From the NCBI GenBank assembly GCA_963576735.1, contig OY755171.1, forward strand, positions 8,060,001-8,124,000: a stretch of 64,000 nt of DNA, in the 5' to 3' direction. This DNA is from Bedellia somnulentella (Eukaryota > Arthropoda > Insecta > Lepidoptera > Bedelliidae). The notes under the pieces are model-generated. The model searched no databases. It worked only from the letters and a program-made list of their open reading frames with translations, and had not been told where the DNA came from. The translations under genes and the position numbers were made by a program. Below are positions 11,196 to 22,063 of the stretch, piece by piece (the stretch's first letter is position 1; the number at the start of each line of letters is the position of its first letter).

Positions 11196-11566
11196 AATAA
11201 CAAACCATAACATAAACGTTCACGCCGAACATCCCCGAAGGGGTTGGCAGAGATACTAATACTTCTGAACATCACGTGACTTTGTCACCTGGTGTTCAGA
11301 GTACCCACGTTTTGCATGGACAGTGTACTCACGTGATAGGGGGCAGGCCTATTGCCGTTTTGTACAAATACACTGTCACATGACTAAGTACAACTCAGCC
11401 ATGTGGGTTTCCTCACGATGTTTTCCCTCACCGTTAACAACCATGATAAATTAACCACACATATGTCTTTAGAAAAGACAAATTGGTGTAGGCCCGACCC
11501 AGGATTTGAACACTAGTCGCTTGCACGATAACCGAGTGTTCTACCCACTGGGCTATCACGGCTGTC
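11196..11566 (-). mobile_element. S2 SINE, full length with 12-bp target-site duplication
   Basis: Best complete S2 copy. On the minus strand it runs from a tRNA-like head (GATAGCCCAGTGGGTAGAAC as A box, GTTCAAATCC as B box) through the conserved body to GCCAACCCCTTCGGGGATG, then GGCGTGAACGTTTATGTTATG. Flanks are perfect 12-bp repeats, ttatttgtaaat, at 11184-11195 and 11567-11578. Confidence 0.9.
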
Positions 11567-12153
11567 TTATTTGTAAATTTACAGTCTAAATATTATACTT
11601 TTTTCTTGAATTAGTTAACTAAAGTTCTTTTGTTTGTTTCTTACCGCGCAACTTAAACTTATTAAATTCCTAATGAGACATGCGTTTTTAAATATTTTTT
11701 TATATAAAACTACTGGTGTTTGTGTTATTTATTTCATGGCATTTTTATGTTAGATTGTAAATGGACCTTAAAATACCTAAATATATGTGCCAAAAATGTT
11801 GTATTCTAAGTAAATTCTAAGAAAGTCTGGAATATCTATTTTTAGAGAGTTTTCTTTAATAAAATCACATTTTCTTCTTGCAACAACTAATTTTTTTAAA
11901 AATATATATGTTAAGAAAATTGAGTTCAATCAATCAAACAATCAAAGAATCAATTATTTGCTGAATAAAATTTTAAGCATCTTATGAGATTTTTAAAAGC
12001 CAGTTTTTATTATCCAAGAATATCATGCACACGTAACTATATGAATTGAGGCAACAGATATAGCCATTAACATAAATTTTTATAAGGATATTCCCGTGGG
12101 CGAATAAAATATCTAATCAAGTATTTTTTACGTCAACGTAATAGGTTTAGACT

Positions 12154-12391
12154 TACATACATACATATAATCACGGTTATAAATCATTTGAAGGGGTAGA
12201 CAGGGCTAGGGAAACAGAAATTCCTCAGCCACTTTTGGAAATTGCGTGGGGAAAAGATGGTAAAATAAGGTTGTTGGTGATGGGTCTCCAACCTCATCGT
12301 TCATAAAGCAAAAATACCGTTAGTCTCTTACTTACAGCCACCGGAAGAAATGGAGTATTGCTATTTTAGGCTAACTAACTAACTACACAGC
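12154..12391 (-). mobile_element. S1 SINE, near full length
   Basis: S1 blocks on the minus strand with a short internal deletion after the GGGTCTCCAACC block. The CATA repeat tail and an altered head (duplicated CTAA near 12370) are visible. Confidence 0.8.
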
Positions 12392-12992
12392 TGTGACAAA
12401 CATTATCGACAGGGAATGTTATCAAAGTTCAACCGAGATGAACCTACCTCTCGCTCCCAGTACGCCCCCAACACAATTTGAACAAGCAGTATTAGGATTT
12501 ACAGGAAATGCGCCTTTCCTTATCCTTCCACGTAGAAAATTAAATGTCTCACGGAAACATCCGCCTTCATGGTTTTGTTTTGACATTTACTATTTCGCCG
12601 AACTCGGATGCAAATGCAAACTTGTTCTTCTATTTGTATTGTCATGTAAACAGTTGTGATTGTTTATCTATATATTTATATTTGAAGCAATATCTATAAA
12701 AACTTGTATAATTCATACAGAAACTGATAATTAATAAAGATTTTATGAAAGTTTTTCTTTACATTGTACAAGAATCCAACGAATAAAACGTGCATTACAC
12801 ACATTACAACTCATATATATTTTTATTTATTATCTATATTTTATATAAGTCTGTTGTTCAATTCGAAATATATTTTCTCTTTATCATTTATATTATCTGT
12901 CTGTACCACGCATTGTATATCTTACTGAATTTGTGGTTGAATTACGATCATTCGATGACTTCTATGATAGAGATATATGGTAGATATTTTTG

Positions 12993-13200
12993 TTGAGCCT
13001 ATTTTGCTTCCCACTGCTGGGCAAAGGCCTCACAATTTTGAGCCCACATTTCCCTTATCGACGCTGTACAGAACCATCCTGGATCGAACTTGTCCAGGTC
13101 ATCCCTCTATCTCGTTTTGGGCCTTCCCCTACGCCGGTATCCATCTGCAGGCATCCATTCCGTTGCGGTTTTAGCCCTTTTTTCAGGGTGCATTCGAGAG
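12993..13200 (-). mobile_element. 3' coding fragment of a second LINE family
   Basis: On the minus strand the sequence reads as a degraded LINE C-terminus: GYRRRGRPKTR, then DDLDKFDPGWF, then WAQNCEAFAQQWEAK. The DNA ends with GGCCTTTGCCCAGCAGTGGGA, a sequence I remember as a very common LINE 3' end in Lepidoptera. A stop breaks the frame after KTR. It is followed (13225 on) by an A-run on the + strand and differs from the TATG-tailed LINE. It is 5'-truncated. Confidence 0.7.
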
Positions 13201-13249
13201 ATAGAATAAATGCCAAAAATAGTAAAAAAAAAAAAAAAAATTTTAAAAT

Positions 13250-14677
13250 TTGAAACTATTTATTTTAGAGGTTTTTAACATTTATGATTATAATACAAAG
13301 GGGTATTAATCTATACTTATAAACTAGATTGTGGCCCCTAGGGAGTCTAATATAAGATTTTACAATATTTACTGGACTGGACTGGATTTAAGATGTAATA
13401 AGTTAATAATTAAAAATATCTTATTTATTTAGAGGTGGAGGGCGATGGGTTCACACATTTACCATCAATAAAGTATTTTTTTAATACACTTTTCATTTTT
13501 TTTTTTTTAAATTAATAAGGTCAAGACTTAGTTGCTTAGGCAATTGGTTAAGTATATGAGGCAATATGTGAGTCCACACCCTCCTCCCGTATTCATTACT
13601 ACTAGTCGGACATACATACAGTGGCAGATAATTCAGTGGTCTAAGGTTATTAGTTCTTGTTACTTTAGTGAGCGATTGGATTTGACTATGATACTCCGAT
13701 ACAATTTCAATCTTAACTTTATCGTATACATTAATAATTTTACAATATTGGAATAAATCGTTATAATTGTTTTTAAATTTACATTTTATTTTATAGGGAA
13801 CAATTACTTTCAGGAGTCTTAATTGTAGGTCATATATATTTTGTAGATAGGTTTTGTATGTTCTGCCATAACTAGAGATACCATAACTGATTACTGAGTC
13901 TGCTAATGCCATATACAAGAGCCTTAGGGTCTGGTAAGGCAATTTACATTTCATTATACTTAGTTTTGATAGAATTGCTCTCAGCTTGTCGCACACGTGT
14001 TCCACATGGGGTCCCCAGTTAAATTTATGATCAACAACTAGTCCCAGGTACATATGCTTGTCTACTAGATCAAGTGCCTTGCAGTGGCATGAGGACGGGC
14101 GTGTATGCAGACACTGGTGGTCGTGCGCTATCACTTTTGGTAGTACACTACTTTTAAGATATGGGGAATGGATATGCATCAGCTTAGTTTTTTCCTTATT
14201 TATTGAAAGACCCAAGTCGTGGGCCCACGAACACAGCGCGTCGTAGTTTTCTTGCATCATCCTCTGTGCCACTGCCACGTCATGATCAGCTGTTATCAGG
14301 CAGGTGTCGTCCGCGAACAGGTACACAGATCCGTGTCTAAACACATTACACATATCGTTTACATAAATCAAATATTCAGTCGGCCCGACTATCGAACCCT
14401 GGGCCGTACCCGAACGGGTGAGTATCATTTCACTTAGTTCACCACCTACACTTATAGCAGTATATCTTTCTGTGTGATATTTTTTAAAAAAGTCTAGAAC
14501 TGGCCCCTGTATTCCATTCTGTTCAAACTTGTTAAAAAGAGTGCTATAATTTAAAGTATCAAATGCTTTGCTAAAGTCGACCATAACTACTAGTACATTT
14601 TTTTTATCATTCATATAACCATTAATTTCATCTGTGAAAAGACTAAGGAGTAGGGCATGTATAAAGATATTTATGTA
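13250..14677 (-). mobile_element. 5'-truncated non-LTR retrotransposon (Jockey/CR1-like)
   Basis: This spans the reverse-transcriptase ORF at 14677-13493 and a probable 3' UTR containing a triple CCAGT repeat (13371-13388). Homology starts just upstream of reverse-transcriptase motif A, so the endonuclease and any ORF1 are missing. The 3' boundary is approximate and no target-site duplication was found. Confidence 0.7.
13493..14677 (-). pseudogene. Reverse transcriptase fragment of a Jockey/CR1-like LINE
   Basis: The open frame starts after a stop at about 14680. A 373-codon part begins at the internal ATG at 14614. Counting from that Met, motif A is VDFSKAFD at residues 12-19 and motif C is FADD at 100-103, so both catalytic Asp positions survive. 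A thumb and tail region with YLGLVVDHKFNWG and SVISYGISSYGR follows. The 21 codons upstream (including HALLLSLFTDEING) read as authentic reverse-transcriptase sequence, so the ATG is internal, not a true start. The frame ends in a Lys run encoded by an A-tract. It lacks the endonuclease, so it cannot act alone. Exact clade is uncertain. Confidence 0.85.
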
Positions 14678-14791
14678 CTAAATTAAGATCCAGGGCTTTG
14701 CTAGGATCATCCACAAAGGGTAAGTATGTGTCTGTACATTTTAATATGATAAATGTAAGTGTTATTTATAATATATATTATAAATGTATCT

Positions 14792-15048
14792 TGCCATGTA
14801 GTGCCAGCTTAGAATGTCGCTACCCCTTTCTATCCACGGGTGTCGTAAGAGGCGATAAGGGTATTGGGGTTTTTTATTGGATTTTTGGGCAATGCAGTTG
14901 GAGTTCCATCACCAAAAACCTTTATTTTTACCATCTTTTCCCCACTCAACTTCCAAAATTGGCTGACGAATTTATAATTCCTTAGCTCTGGCTACCCCTT
15001 CTTGGGAAATATAATATAAAATATAGCCATGAGTATATGTATGTATGT
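14792..15048 (+). mobile_element. S1 SINE, full length
   Basis: From GCCATGTAGTGCCAGCTTAG to GAGTATATGTATGTATG, with a small insertion of AT-rich sequence between GGGAAATATA and TAGCCATGAG. It lies about 110 bp from the intact LINE insertion. Confidence 0.85.
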
Positions 15049-15147
15049 AAATATAAGGGTAAGACAAGTAGGTGGTGATCTGAAGAATCAGCACACCTAC
15101 TACTTCTTCGGAAATATATGACTTAAGCAGAATGGATTTGATTATTT

Positions 15148-15160
15148 GATTCTACATTTA
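15148..15160. repeat. Target-site duplication, left copy
   Basis: gattctacattta, identical to 18399-18411. The LINE tail (CATA)n begins at the next base. Confidence 0.9.
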
Positions 15161-15187
15161 CATACATACATACATATACTCACGCCA

Positions 15188-18100
15188 TTAATTCCCATTG
15201 GGGTAGGCAGAGACTATCGATCGCCACTTCGTACGATCCTGACAAACCTCTCTAGCTTCGTTTACATCCATCAATCTTTTCATACATGCTCTTTTATTCT
15301 TCATACTTCGGACGCCAGCCTTTTTGAGCACACTCTCAATTTGGTCCAAGTGTGTTCTCCGTGGTCGTCCTCTACTAACATTACCATCCACACTAGCTCT
15401 ATAGATCCCTTTTACCAATTTTCTATCATCCATCCTCTCTATGTGCCCAAACCATCTCAACATTCCTTTTTCTATCTTTCTTACAATATCATCTTTCACA
15501 CCACACTTTTCACGAATAACGCTATTTCTCACTCGGTCACACAATCTAACATTACAAATTTTTCTGAGGGACCTCATTTCTACTGCATTCACTCTGCTCT
15601 CATGCTTCTTCTGCCACACCCAACATTCGCTTCCATACATAAGCGTAGGAAGAAGAACAGCATCATGCACAGCCATTCGCGCCTTTTCAGACACCGATTG
15701 ACTGATCATTAGGCTATTCATTGCTCCATTTACCGCATTACCCTTTTTCACTCTTCTTTCAATGTCTTCATCACATTTTCCATCCCTTGTAAACAAACTT
15801 CCCAGATATACAAACTCCTTCACCTGTTCCACATCCTTACCATCAATCGCAATCACGCATTCTGTCACATCTTCCTGTCTCTCAAAAACCATCGTTTTGG
15901 TCTTATCCACATTCACCCTCATTCCCTTTCTTACAAAAGACTCACATGCAATATTCATCATCTCTTGCAACTCTTCTGCCGATGATGCAAGTAGCACTTG
16001 ATCGTCAGCATACAAGAGGCATTTAATGATGAATCCACCCATCCTTAGTCCATAATCACTTTCACGCAACTCTGTCAAACAGTCATCCATGAACAAATTG
16101 AAGAGCCACGGAGAAGCTACACATCCCTGTCGGACACCCCTAGAGATTCCGAACCAGTCAGTGTTTTCCCCGTTTACTCTTACACATGCACTAGAATCCT
16201 CATAGAGTGATACCAATGCACGTATAAGTTGACTCCCCAAACCGAACTTGGATAACACCTCCCATAAACACTTTCTTACCACCCTATCATACGCCTTCTC
16301 TAAATCAATGAAGGAGCAATACACCTTTTGGTTCTTAGCTAAGAACTTTTCAGTGATGCTCCTTAGAGAGAAGATTTGATCCATACATCCCATTCCTTTC
16401 CTAAATCCCGCTTGCACATCCCATATTTTCTCATCAGTTTCATTCATCACTCTTTCAATCAGTACCTTAGCATACAATTTACCAACAATGCTGAGTAAGC
16501 TGATGCCGCGGTAGTTTTTAGCCTCTTGGTGTGACCCCTTTCCTTTATATAGAGGCACAATCACCGCCTTGCACCAGTCTCGAGGAACTTTGCCACTCGA
16601 CCAGCATTTTTGAAAAAGGAAGTACAACCAAGAAGCCACCAACCCTTTACCAGCCCTCAGCATTTCGATAGTAATCCTATCATACCCTGCCGCCTTCCCT
16701 ACTTTCATACTTTTCATTGCTTTCATTATTTCTTCCATACTAATCTCACTGTCACTGAAATCACCCATCTCTTCGTTCCAATCAACATTACTGTCGATTG
16801 GCGAAGAAATGGATGCATCCTCTTTTTCAAACAGTCCCTCAAAATAATTCTTCCATACCCGTTTCATGCTACTTTCATCCGTCGCCAATTCACCCTGTTC
16901 ATCTCTTATTACACTCACTCTCGTGTTTTGGGAAACTCCCTTTTCCTTCCGGATATACTTCCAGAATAACTTTTGGTTATTCCGGAAATTATCAGAAAGT
17001 TTCCTCTCACACCACTCTTGCAAATCCCGCTTTTTCTTTTCTATTTTCTTCTTCACCTCATTCTTAACTCTCTTATATTCATCTTCACTTTTCTGCACTA
17101 CATCGTCAGTTACACTCGCATTCATCCGTTTACTAGCTTTAATCGCTAGTAAATCTAACCACGCTTTCTTCTTATCTCCAACCGCCTCTTTCACAACTTT
17201 ATCCCACCAACTTGTTGGTGGTCTATTTGACCTTTTACACACACCACAAACTTCCGTCGCACATTCAACCATCGTCGATTTGAGCACATCCCATACTTCT
17301 TCTATGTCCATTTCATCCTTCATCTCCACGCAACTTAGTCTATCATCCAATTTTCTCACATATTCATCTCTGATATTTTCATCTTCTTGCAGTTTTTCCA
17401 CTTTTATTCTCGCAAAATCCGTTGTTGACACTTTAGGCCTGTGACGCCAACGCGTACACAGACCCCTTAATCGTGATATAACGAGAAAGTGATCTGTGCC
17501 AACGTTCGTGCCCCTATAGACCCTGGTGTCAACAACCTTTGCTCTCAGCCTTTCATCGACTATCACAAAATCAATCATACTTCTCTCGCTTCCCCTCTGT
17601 CTTGTATACATATGGATATCTTTGTGTTTAAACAACGTGTTTGTAACACAAAGATTCCTCTCCAAACATACCTCAATCAATTTCTCACCATTCTCATTCA
17701 TTCTTTGATCACCAAACTTTCCTAAAACTCTTTCGCAACCGTTGCGTGACACACCAACCCAGCCATTAAAATCTCCTAACATTATAAGTCTCTCATTCTG
17801 ATCACACCCATTCACAACATCGTCTAACAGATTCCAAAACTCCTCCCTCTCGGATAGGGATTTAGACATGTCCGGAGCATAAACGCAAATTATGCGCATC
17901 CGGACTAGTCCCAATTTCACCTTAATCCACAGGAGCCTTGGACTCACACATTCGTAATCTTTCATACACTGAGCCATCCTTTCAGATATCAGAAGTCCCA
18001 CTCCTTGGCTAGCTCGGTCATTGTCAGCGACTCCAGACCAGATTGCTGTGATGTTGCCAAGTTGTGAAACTTCCTTTCCCTTACGCTTCGTCTCATTTAA

Positions 18101-18289
18101 ACATAGAAAATCCAGTTTTCTTTCATTCATAATCATACATACTTCATCTAATTTTTCAAACATTCCTCCACATACATTCATCGTACTGAAGCGGGTCTCT
18201 TTAGCCCACTTTTCGCCCCGTGAGAAACCATGGCGTGATGAGTGGCGAGCTACATCGCCGCCTTCGTGTTTATTAGAATTGGAACACAT
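15188..18289 (-). CDS. LINE ORF: apurinic-type endonuclease plus reverse transcriptase (intact)
   Basis: The 1033-residue polyprotein nicks target DNA and primes cDNA synthesis there (target-primed reverse transcription). Endonuclease/exonuclease/phosphatase domain, about residues 33-275: TMNVCGG with Asn38, LNETKR with Glu66, GDFNGWVG (172-175), SMIDFV with Asp240, and GTDHFLV with Asp266/His267, so all expected catalytic residues are present. Reverse transcriptase, about 515-800: KNYRGISLLS (591-600), QAGFRKGMGC (626-635), motif A FIDLEKAYDRV with Asp662, GVRQGCVASPWLF (718-730) and motif C YADD (760-763). The C-terminal region has RWFGHIERMDD (945-955) and RGRPRRT (973-979). No stops or frameshifts are present. 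Start is the first ATG after the leader. The stop lies only about 27 nt from the element end. The minus-strand frame makes several long antisense frames that are not genes. Confidence 0.95.
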   Translation of the reverse strand: MCSNSNKHEGGDVARHSSRHGFSRGEKWAKETRFSTMNVCGGMFEKLDEVCMIMNERKLDFLCLNETKRKGKEVSQLGNITAIWSGVADNDRASQGVGLLISERMAQCMKDYECVSPRLLWIKVKLGLVRMRIICVYAPDMSKSLSEREEFWNLLDDVVNGCDQNERLIMLGDFNGWVGVSRNGCERVLGKFGDQRMNENGEKLIEVCLERNLCVTNTLFKHKDIHMYTRQRGSERSMIDFVIVDERLRAKVVDTRVYRGTNVGTDHFLVISRLRGLCTRWRHRPKVSTTDFARIKVEKLQEDENIRDEYVRKLDDRLSCVEMKDEMDIEEVWDVLKSTMVECATEVCGVCKRSNRPPTSWWDKVVKEAVGDKKKAWLDLLAIKASKRMNASVTDDVVQKSEDEYKRVKNEVKKKIEKKKRDLQEWCERKLSDNFRNNQKLFWKYIRKEKGVSQNTRVSVIRDEQGELATDESSMKRVWKNYFEGLFEKEDASISSPIDSNVDWNEEMGDFSDSEISMEEIMKAMKSMKVGKAAGYDRITIEMLRAGKGLVASWLYFLFQKCWSSGKVPRDWCKAVIVPLYKGKGSHQEAKNYRGISLLSIVGKLYAKVLIERVMNETDEKIWDVQAGFRKGMGCMDQIFSLRSITEKFLAKNQKVYCSFIDLEKAYDRVVRKCLWEVLSKFGLGSQLIRALVSLYEDSSACVRVNGENTDWFGISRGVRQGCVASPWLFNLFMDDCLTELRESDYGLRMGGFIIKCLLYADDQVLLASSAEELQEMMNIACESFVRKGMRVNVDKTKTMVFERQEDVTECVIAIDGKDVEQVKEFVYLGSLFTRDGKCDEDIERRVKKGNAVNGAMNSLMISQSVSEKARMAVHDAVLLPTLMYGSECWVWQKKHESRVNAVEMRSLRKICNVRLCDRVRNSVIREKCGVKDDIVRKIEKGMLRWFGHIERMDDRKLVKGIYRASVDGNVSRGRPRRTHLDQIESVLKKAGVRSMKNKRACMKRLMDVNEAREVCQDRTKWRSIVSAYPNGN

Positions 18290-18368
18290 ATTGGACCCAC
18301 GAGAAGCAAGGGAAGTAAACTGTCCACCTAGCCAGAGCCCCGCTTGACTAGGTAAGGTTATTTAGTAC

Positions 18369-18391
18369 CCGGAGTGCACCAAGCTCCGGGA
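18369..18391 (-). other. Hairpin in the LINE 5' leader
   Basis: A perfect 7-bp stem with a 9-nt loop (cccggag-tgcaccaag-ctccggg) lies within 30 nt of the element's 5' end. Many LINEs carry structured, sometimes self-cleaving, 5' ends. No full HDV-like ribozyme core was identified by eye. Confidence 0.6.
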
Positions 18392-18398
18392 CGGCGGA

Positions 18399-18411
18399 GA
18401 TTCTACATTTA
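18399..18411. repeat. Target-site duplication, right copy
   Basis: gattctacattta, identical to 15148-15160. It marks the 5' junction of the LINE. Confidence 0.9.
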
Positions 18412-19173
18412 TATACGCCATATACGTATGAACTAGAATAATGGTAGCGGTACTGGATATTCTGAACATAACAATACGTTCTGTCACGTATTTAGATAGT
18501 AGGTGGATGTTTAGATAGTGGTTTCACCTAGTGGTTTACGGCAGTACAATTATATTTTATTCAATTTTGTTTGTCGTTTGAGCCACAATCATGAAATAAA
18601 TTTTTAAACTTTATACTTAAACTGACAGGAAAACCCGTAAAGTCTCAGAAGAAACAGACGAATTCCCGTCTCAGTGTTGTAATAATTTCACCTATAAAAT
18701 ACTTTACGTCCTAAAATTCGTGCAAGGATCACGATAAAGAGCGATCAAAAGTGAGGCAAGAGGAAATAATTTTGTTTATTGGCTGTTGTAAACTTGATTT
18801 TACTGAGTTTAAAACGAAACCTAATTTTATTGTGCGATGTTTTATTACGTTTGCTGATTCCTATTAGAATAATATGACTAAACTGGGATATAAAAAAGAT
18901 ATTACTCTCGTAATGAATCATGCCTAATAAAACACAGTCGAATTACATAATTTAATGTATTGTTTGCTTATTGGTGTCTATCATAAATACGAAATGAAAT
19001 ATATGATTACGTTATTCTTTTATTCATACTTATGCAATCATAGCTAGAAAGCGTAAAGTTAAAATATATTTTAAAATTATCATTTATTTATTATTGGCAT
19101 TCTATTATCATTCACTTTGTTTAATAATTATTCATACTGTAAGGGACATTTTTTTTGGTTATTCTTAAAATTG
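18412..19173. other. No gene recognised
   Basis: AT-rich sequence with no long frame and no repeat recognised. Confidence 0.5.
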
Positions 19174-19407
19174 TTGTGTAGTGTCGGCTTGGAATAGCAC
19201 TACCCCATTACTTCCGGTGGGTGTACGTAAGAGGCGACTAACGGCATTGGGGCTTTTAAGGGATTTTAGGACGATGCGGTTGGTGACCCATCACCAACAA
19301 CCTTTATTTTACCATCTTTTCCCCATTCCACTTTCAAAAAGTGAAGAATTTCTAATCCCTTAGCTCTGGCTACCTCTTATAGGGATTTATAGCCGTGACT
19401 ATATGTT
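19174..19407 (+). mobile_element. S1 SINE, near full length
   Basis: GTGTAGTGTCGGCTTGGAAT head, GGTGGGTGTACGTAAGAGGC, GCGGTTGGTGACCCATCACC, then TCTGGCTACCTCTTATAGGG and TAGCCGTGACTATATG. The TATG tail is lost. Confidence 0.85.
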
Positions 19408-21900
19408 AAAACTGCAGCGAAACAATACCAACTAACCGAGTAGTAATTTTCAACAATTACACTTATTTACGAAGGTAATTTTACTAAAAAAAACATGCGT
19501 ATTCACGATATTCCACACGCCGAAGTTATTTTAGTATACTCTTCTTCCTAGATTGTTTTGTATTAAAATACGCAATATTCTGAATTAGGTCTGAATTCCA
19601 TAAAATTCTGCTTTAACTTGGATATACTTACATTATTATTATTTTATTTTCTTTGGAAGATTAACAGACCATTATTATTATTATTACTTATAGCCACTTT
19701 CTAAGAGGAAAAACAAATTTTTGAAATTGAATTGAATAACAAACCTATAATAAAGACACAAATCGCTGTAGCATATAAATAAATTGAATAATTGAAAATA
19801 TGGTCATAACCTAACTAAAATCTCCATGCGACATGAGATCAGCTGCGTTTTAGTTAGTATTTGTGTAAATATTGATTAAACATTGATTTAAATTAGAAAG
19901 CAGTACCTATGTGAGCTCCAACTGCGTGTTGATTTGTATTATAGTTACTTTTTATTAACTTTACCACATATTTGAAGTTTTCTGCATTTTAACTTGTAAA
20001 TTAAACTATTAGACCGTTTTTGCCAAATAGATCTGATAGTCATAGGTAAACGTGGGAAAACAGAACAATTGCGCTAAATTTCCTGATCACAAATATTCAA
20101 TTAACTCAAAGTGAGCAAAATGGCCATTACTGCGTTATAGATACTGGAAGGCAATATTGGAAATTAAGTGTAATATGATGGTTAAATAAAGAGTCATATT
20201 AAGCTCAGTTGAGATAGGTATGGTATGGTTTTAGATCGATTTTGTTCCAAACTCAATAATTCTTCATAACATAGAAGTATTTTTACTTACTTAAACTTAC
20301 CAAATAAGTAAGTAAAAAAAAGTCATCCAAAATGTTTTACTGGCTTTTTACTCCCTAATTAGTAAATGAGAGTGCTCTGGTATGCATACTCTGCTTCCCG
20401 ATTTACGGCTGGGTTCGAATGCGGTGCGAATGCGGCATTTTCATAAAAGCTTCCATTATCCAGATAACCCGGTAATGGAACAAATAAGTACAACAAACAA
20501 TCGATTATTGACTACAGATGCGCACCGCAGCGTGCTCTCTGAATCCTGGAAAACTGCCTCACATCCCAATCAGGTTAAAAGAGAACAAATAAAGATTTTC
20601 ATCATTATCCTGCTTCCATAATGAGCCTTTGTCCTTTTGGAGTGTTGTTATATATTCACTTCAAACGTATATCAAAAAGGTTATTGTTAAATCACAATAT
20701 GGAAATATAAAAACAGTTTCATTGTTTTAAGTATAGATTGTACAATTTAATAACAAGATATATACTTAGTTGATTATGGAATAAATCATGACATTGTTTT
20801 GCATTTCAAAATTGGTTTGTATACTAAATGGTTTTTCAAACGCTTTAATTTTAGGAGGTTGCTAAAAGTAAAAAAATATTCATACTATCTGCTTATTGGA
20901 TTCAAAATTGTGATGATTATCTGGATTTTTTTCTGTTGACGAGAGCAATTAATTAAACATTACTATGAAAAAAATTAAAGTATTTGCAAAATACCACAGC
21001 GTTTAGTCTTATTTAGTATAAGTCTTAACCAAAGACTGAACTTTACACTTATTTGAAAGCTAAGAAAATAGTATATAGCCTAATGTACGTTTCTAAACAT
21101 TAACCGCTTCTACGAAATCACGAAATCAATACTACAGTACTTCTCGGTAACAACCTAAAAAGTCCTAATCAGGTTGAAATTGAATAGCCTAAAGTCAATT
21201 TGTGAATGCGCTCCCCCGGACTTTAACCCGGTTCTTCAGCCTAGCTATAACTGGAAAATCAGGGATGCCATTATGTTATATTCATAGCCACACTATAAAA
21301 AGTCTCTTCACATTACACGCTTGAATCTAGAACTAGTTTAAAATTTTAGTAGCTTACACTATCTTTCTGCTATCTTGCAGCAGCAACAATAAAAACAGTC
21401 GACGAACAACTTAACTAAATAGCAGTAAACGGTTTAAGGATCTCATTCTCAAATTACTTGCACAAGCGGAGAAGTTAAAGAGGAAGTGGAAAATGTTGCT
21501 GTTAATTCATTTATTGGAAATTGCATTGTCGTTTGTGATTTGTAGTCAGCCGGATTGACATTAAGAGGCATGTTTAACTGAGTCGTGAATTATCTGAATT
21601 GAAGTAATTTGTATTATTTCAGAAAGTCATTTATATACAATAGTAGAACAAAGTTTGCTAAAGCTTTAATGAATAATAAATTGTACGAGTACACCGTGTA
21701 TATTAGTTATTGAAAGAATCTGAGAAAAACATTTTAAGTTTAGTAAATAATAATTCAACTACATGATTATTTCATACAAGCACATAACCATATTGATGAG
21801 AATTATTCGAGACTACAAGTTTGTCAAAATCTTACTGCATAGTTTTTTTTAAATTATAAACAAACAAGCGGAGTTAGAAATGCACCCGAGTGAGCATGTT
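19408..21900. other. No gene recognised
   Basis: About 2.5 kb of AT-rich sequence with short TTA-type runs (about 19630-19690) and one 79-codon frame at 20382-20621 that shows no domain or splice context. No repeat family of this window is visible. Confidence 0.5.
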
Positions 21901-22063
21901 ACACTAGATATTACTTTATTTATTCGTATTTCACATTACAGCATGTCACACTAGAAATTACTTTATTTATTCGTATTTCATTATTTATATAGGTGACAGG
22001 AAATTACACTAGAAATTACTTTATTTATTCGTATTTCATTATTTATATAGGTGACAGGAAATA
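21901..22063. repeat. Tandem repeat, 58-bp unit, about 2.8 copies
   Basis: Units begin ACACTAGAAATTACTTTATT at 21948 and 22006 and are essentially identical. A first, shorter unit starts at 21901 and diverges after TCGTATTTCA. It is noncoding and AT-rich. Confidence 0.9.

Larger units (their letters stand above)
15161..18398 (-). mobile_element. Full-length RTE-like LINE, about 3.24 kb
   Basis: The element is delimited by perfect 13-bp repeats at 15148-15160 and 18399-18411. On the minus strand it has about 109 nt of 5' leader with a GC-rich hairpin, one 1033-codon ORF, and a very short 3' UTR of about 27 nt ending GGCGTGAGTATATGTATG with tandem TATG units instead of poly(A). A single ORF of endonuclease plus reverse transcriptase, a tiny 3' UTR and a short-repeat tail are characteristic of RTE-type LINEs. 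Clade assignment is by these features and overall motif style, not by phylogeny. Six or more shorter copies occur in the window. Confidence 0.92.

Noticed and set aside
12393..13253. Short + strand frames over the CCCAGCAGTGGGA fragment
   Set aside because: The real coding sense is the opposite strand (decayed LINE C-terminus).
15146..18347. Several 80-190 codon frames on the + strand across the LINE
   Set aside because: They are antisense to the intact LINE ORF, are Ser/Thr/His/Phe-rich as expected for reverse-complement shadows, and have no domain of their own.
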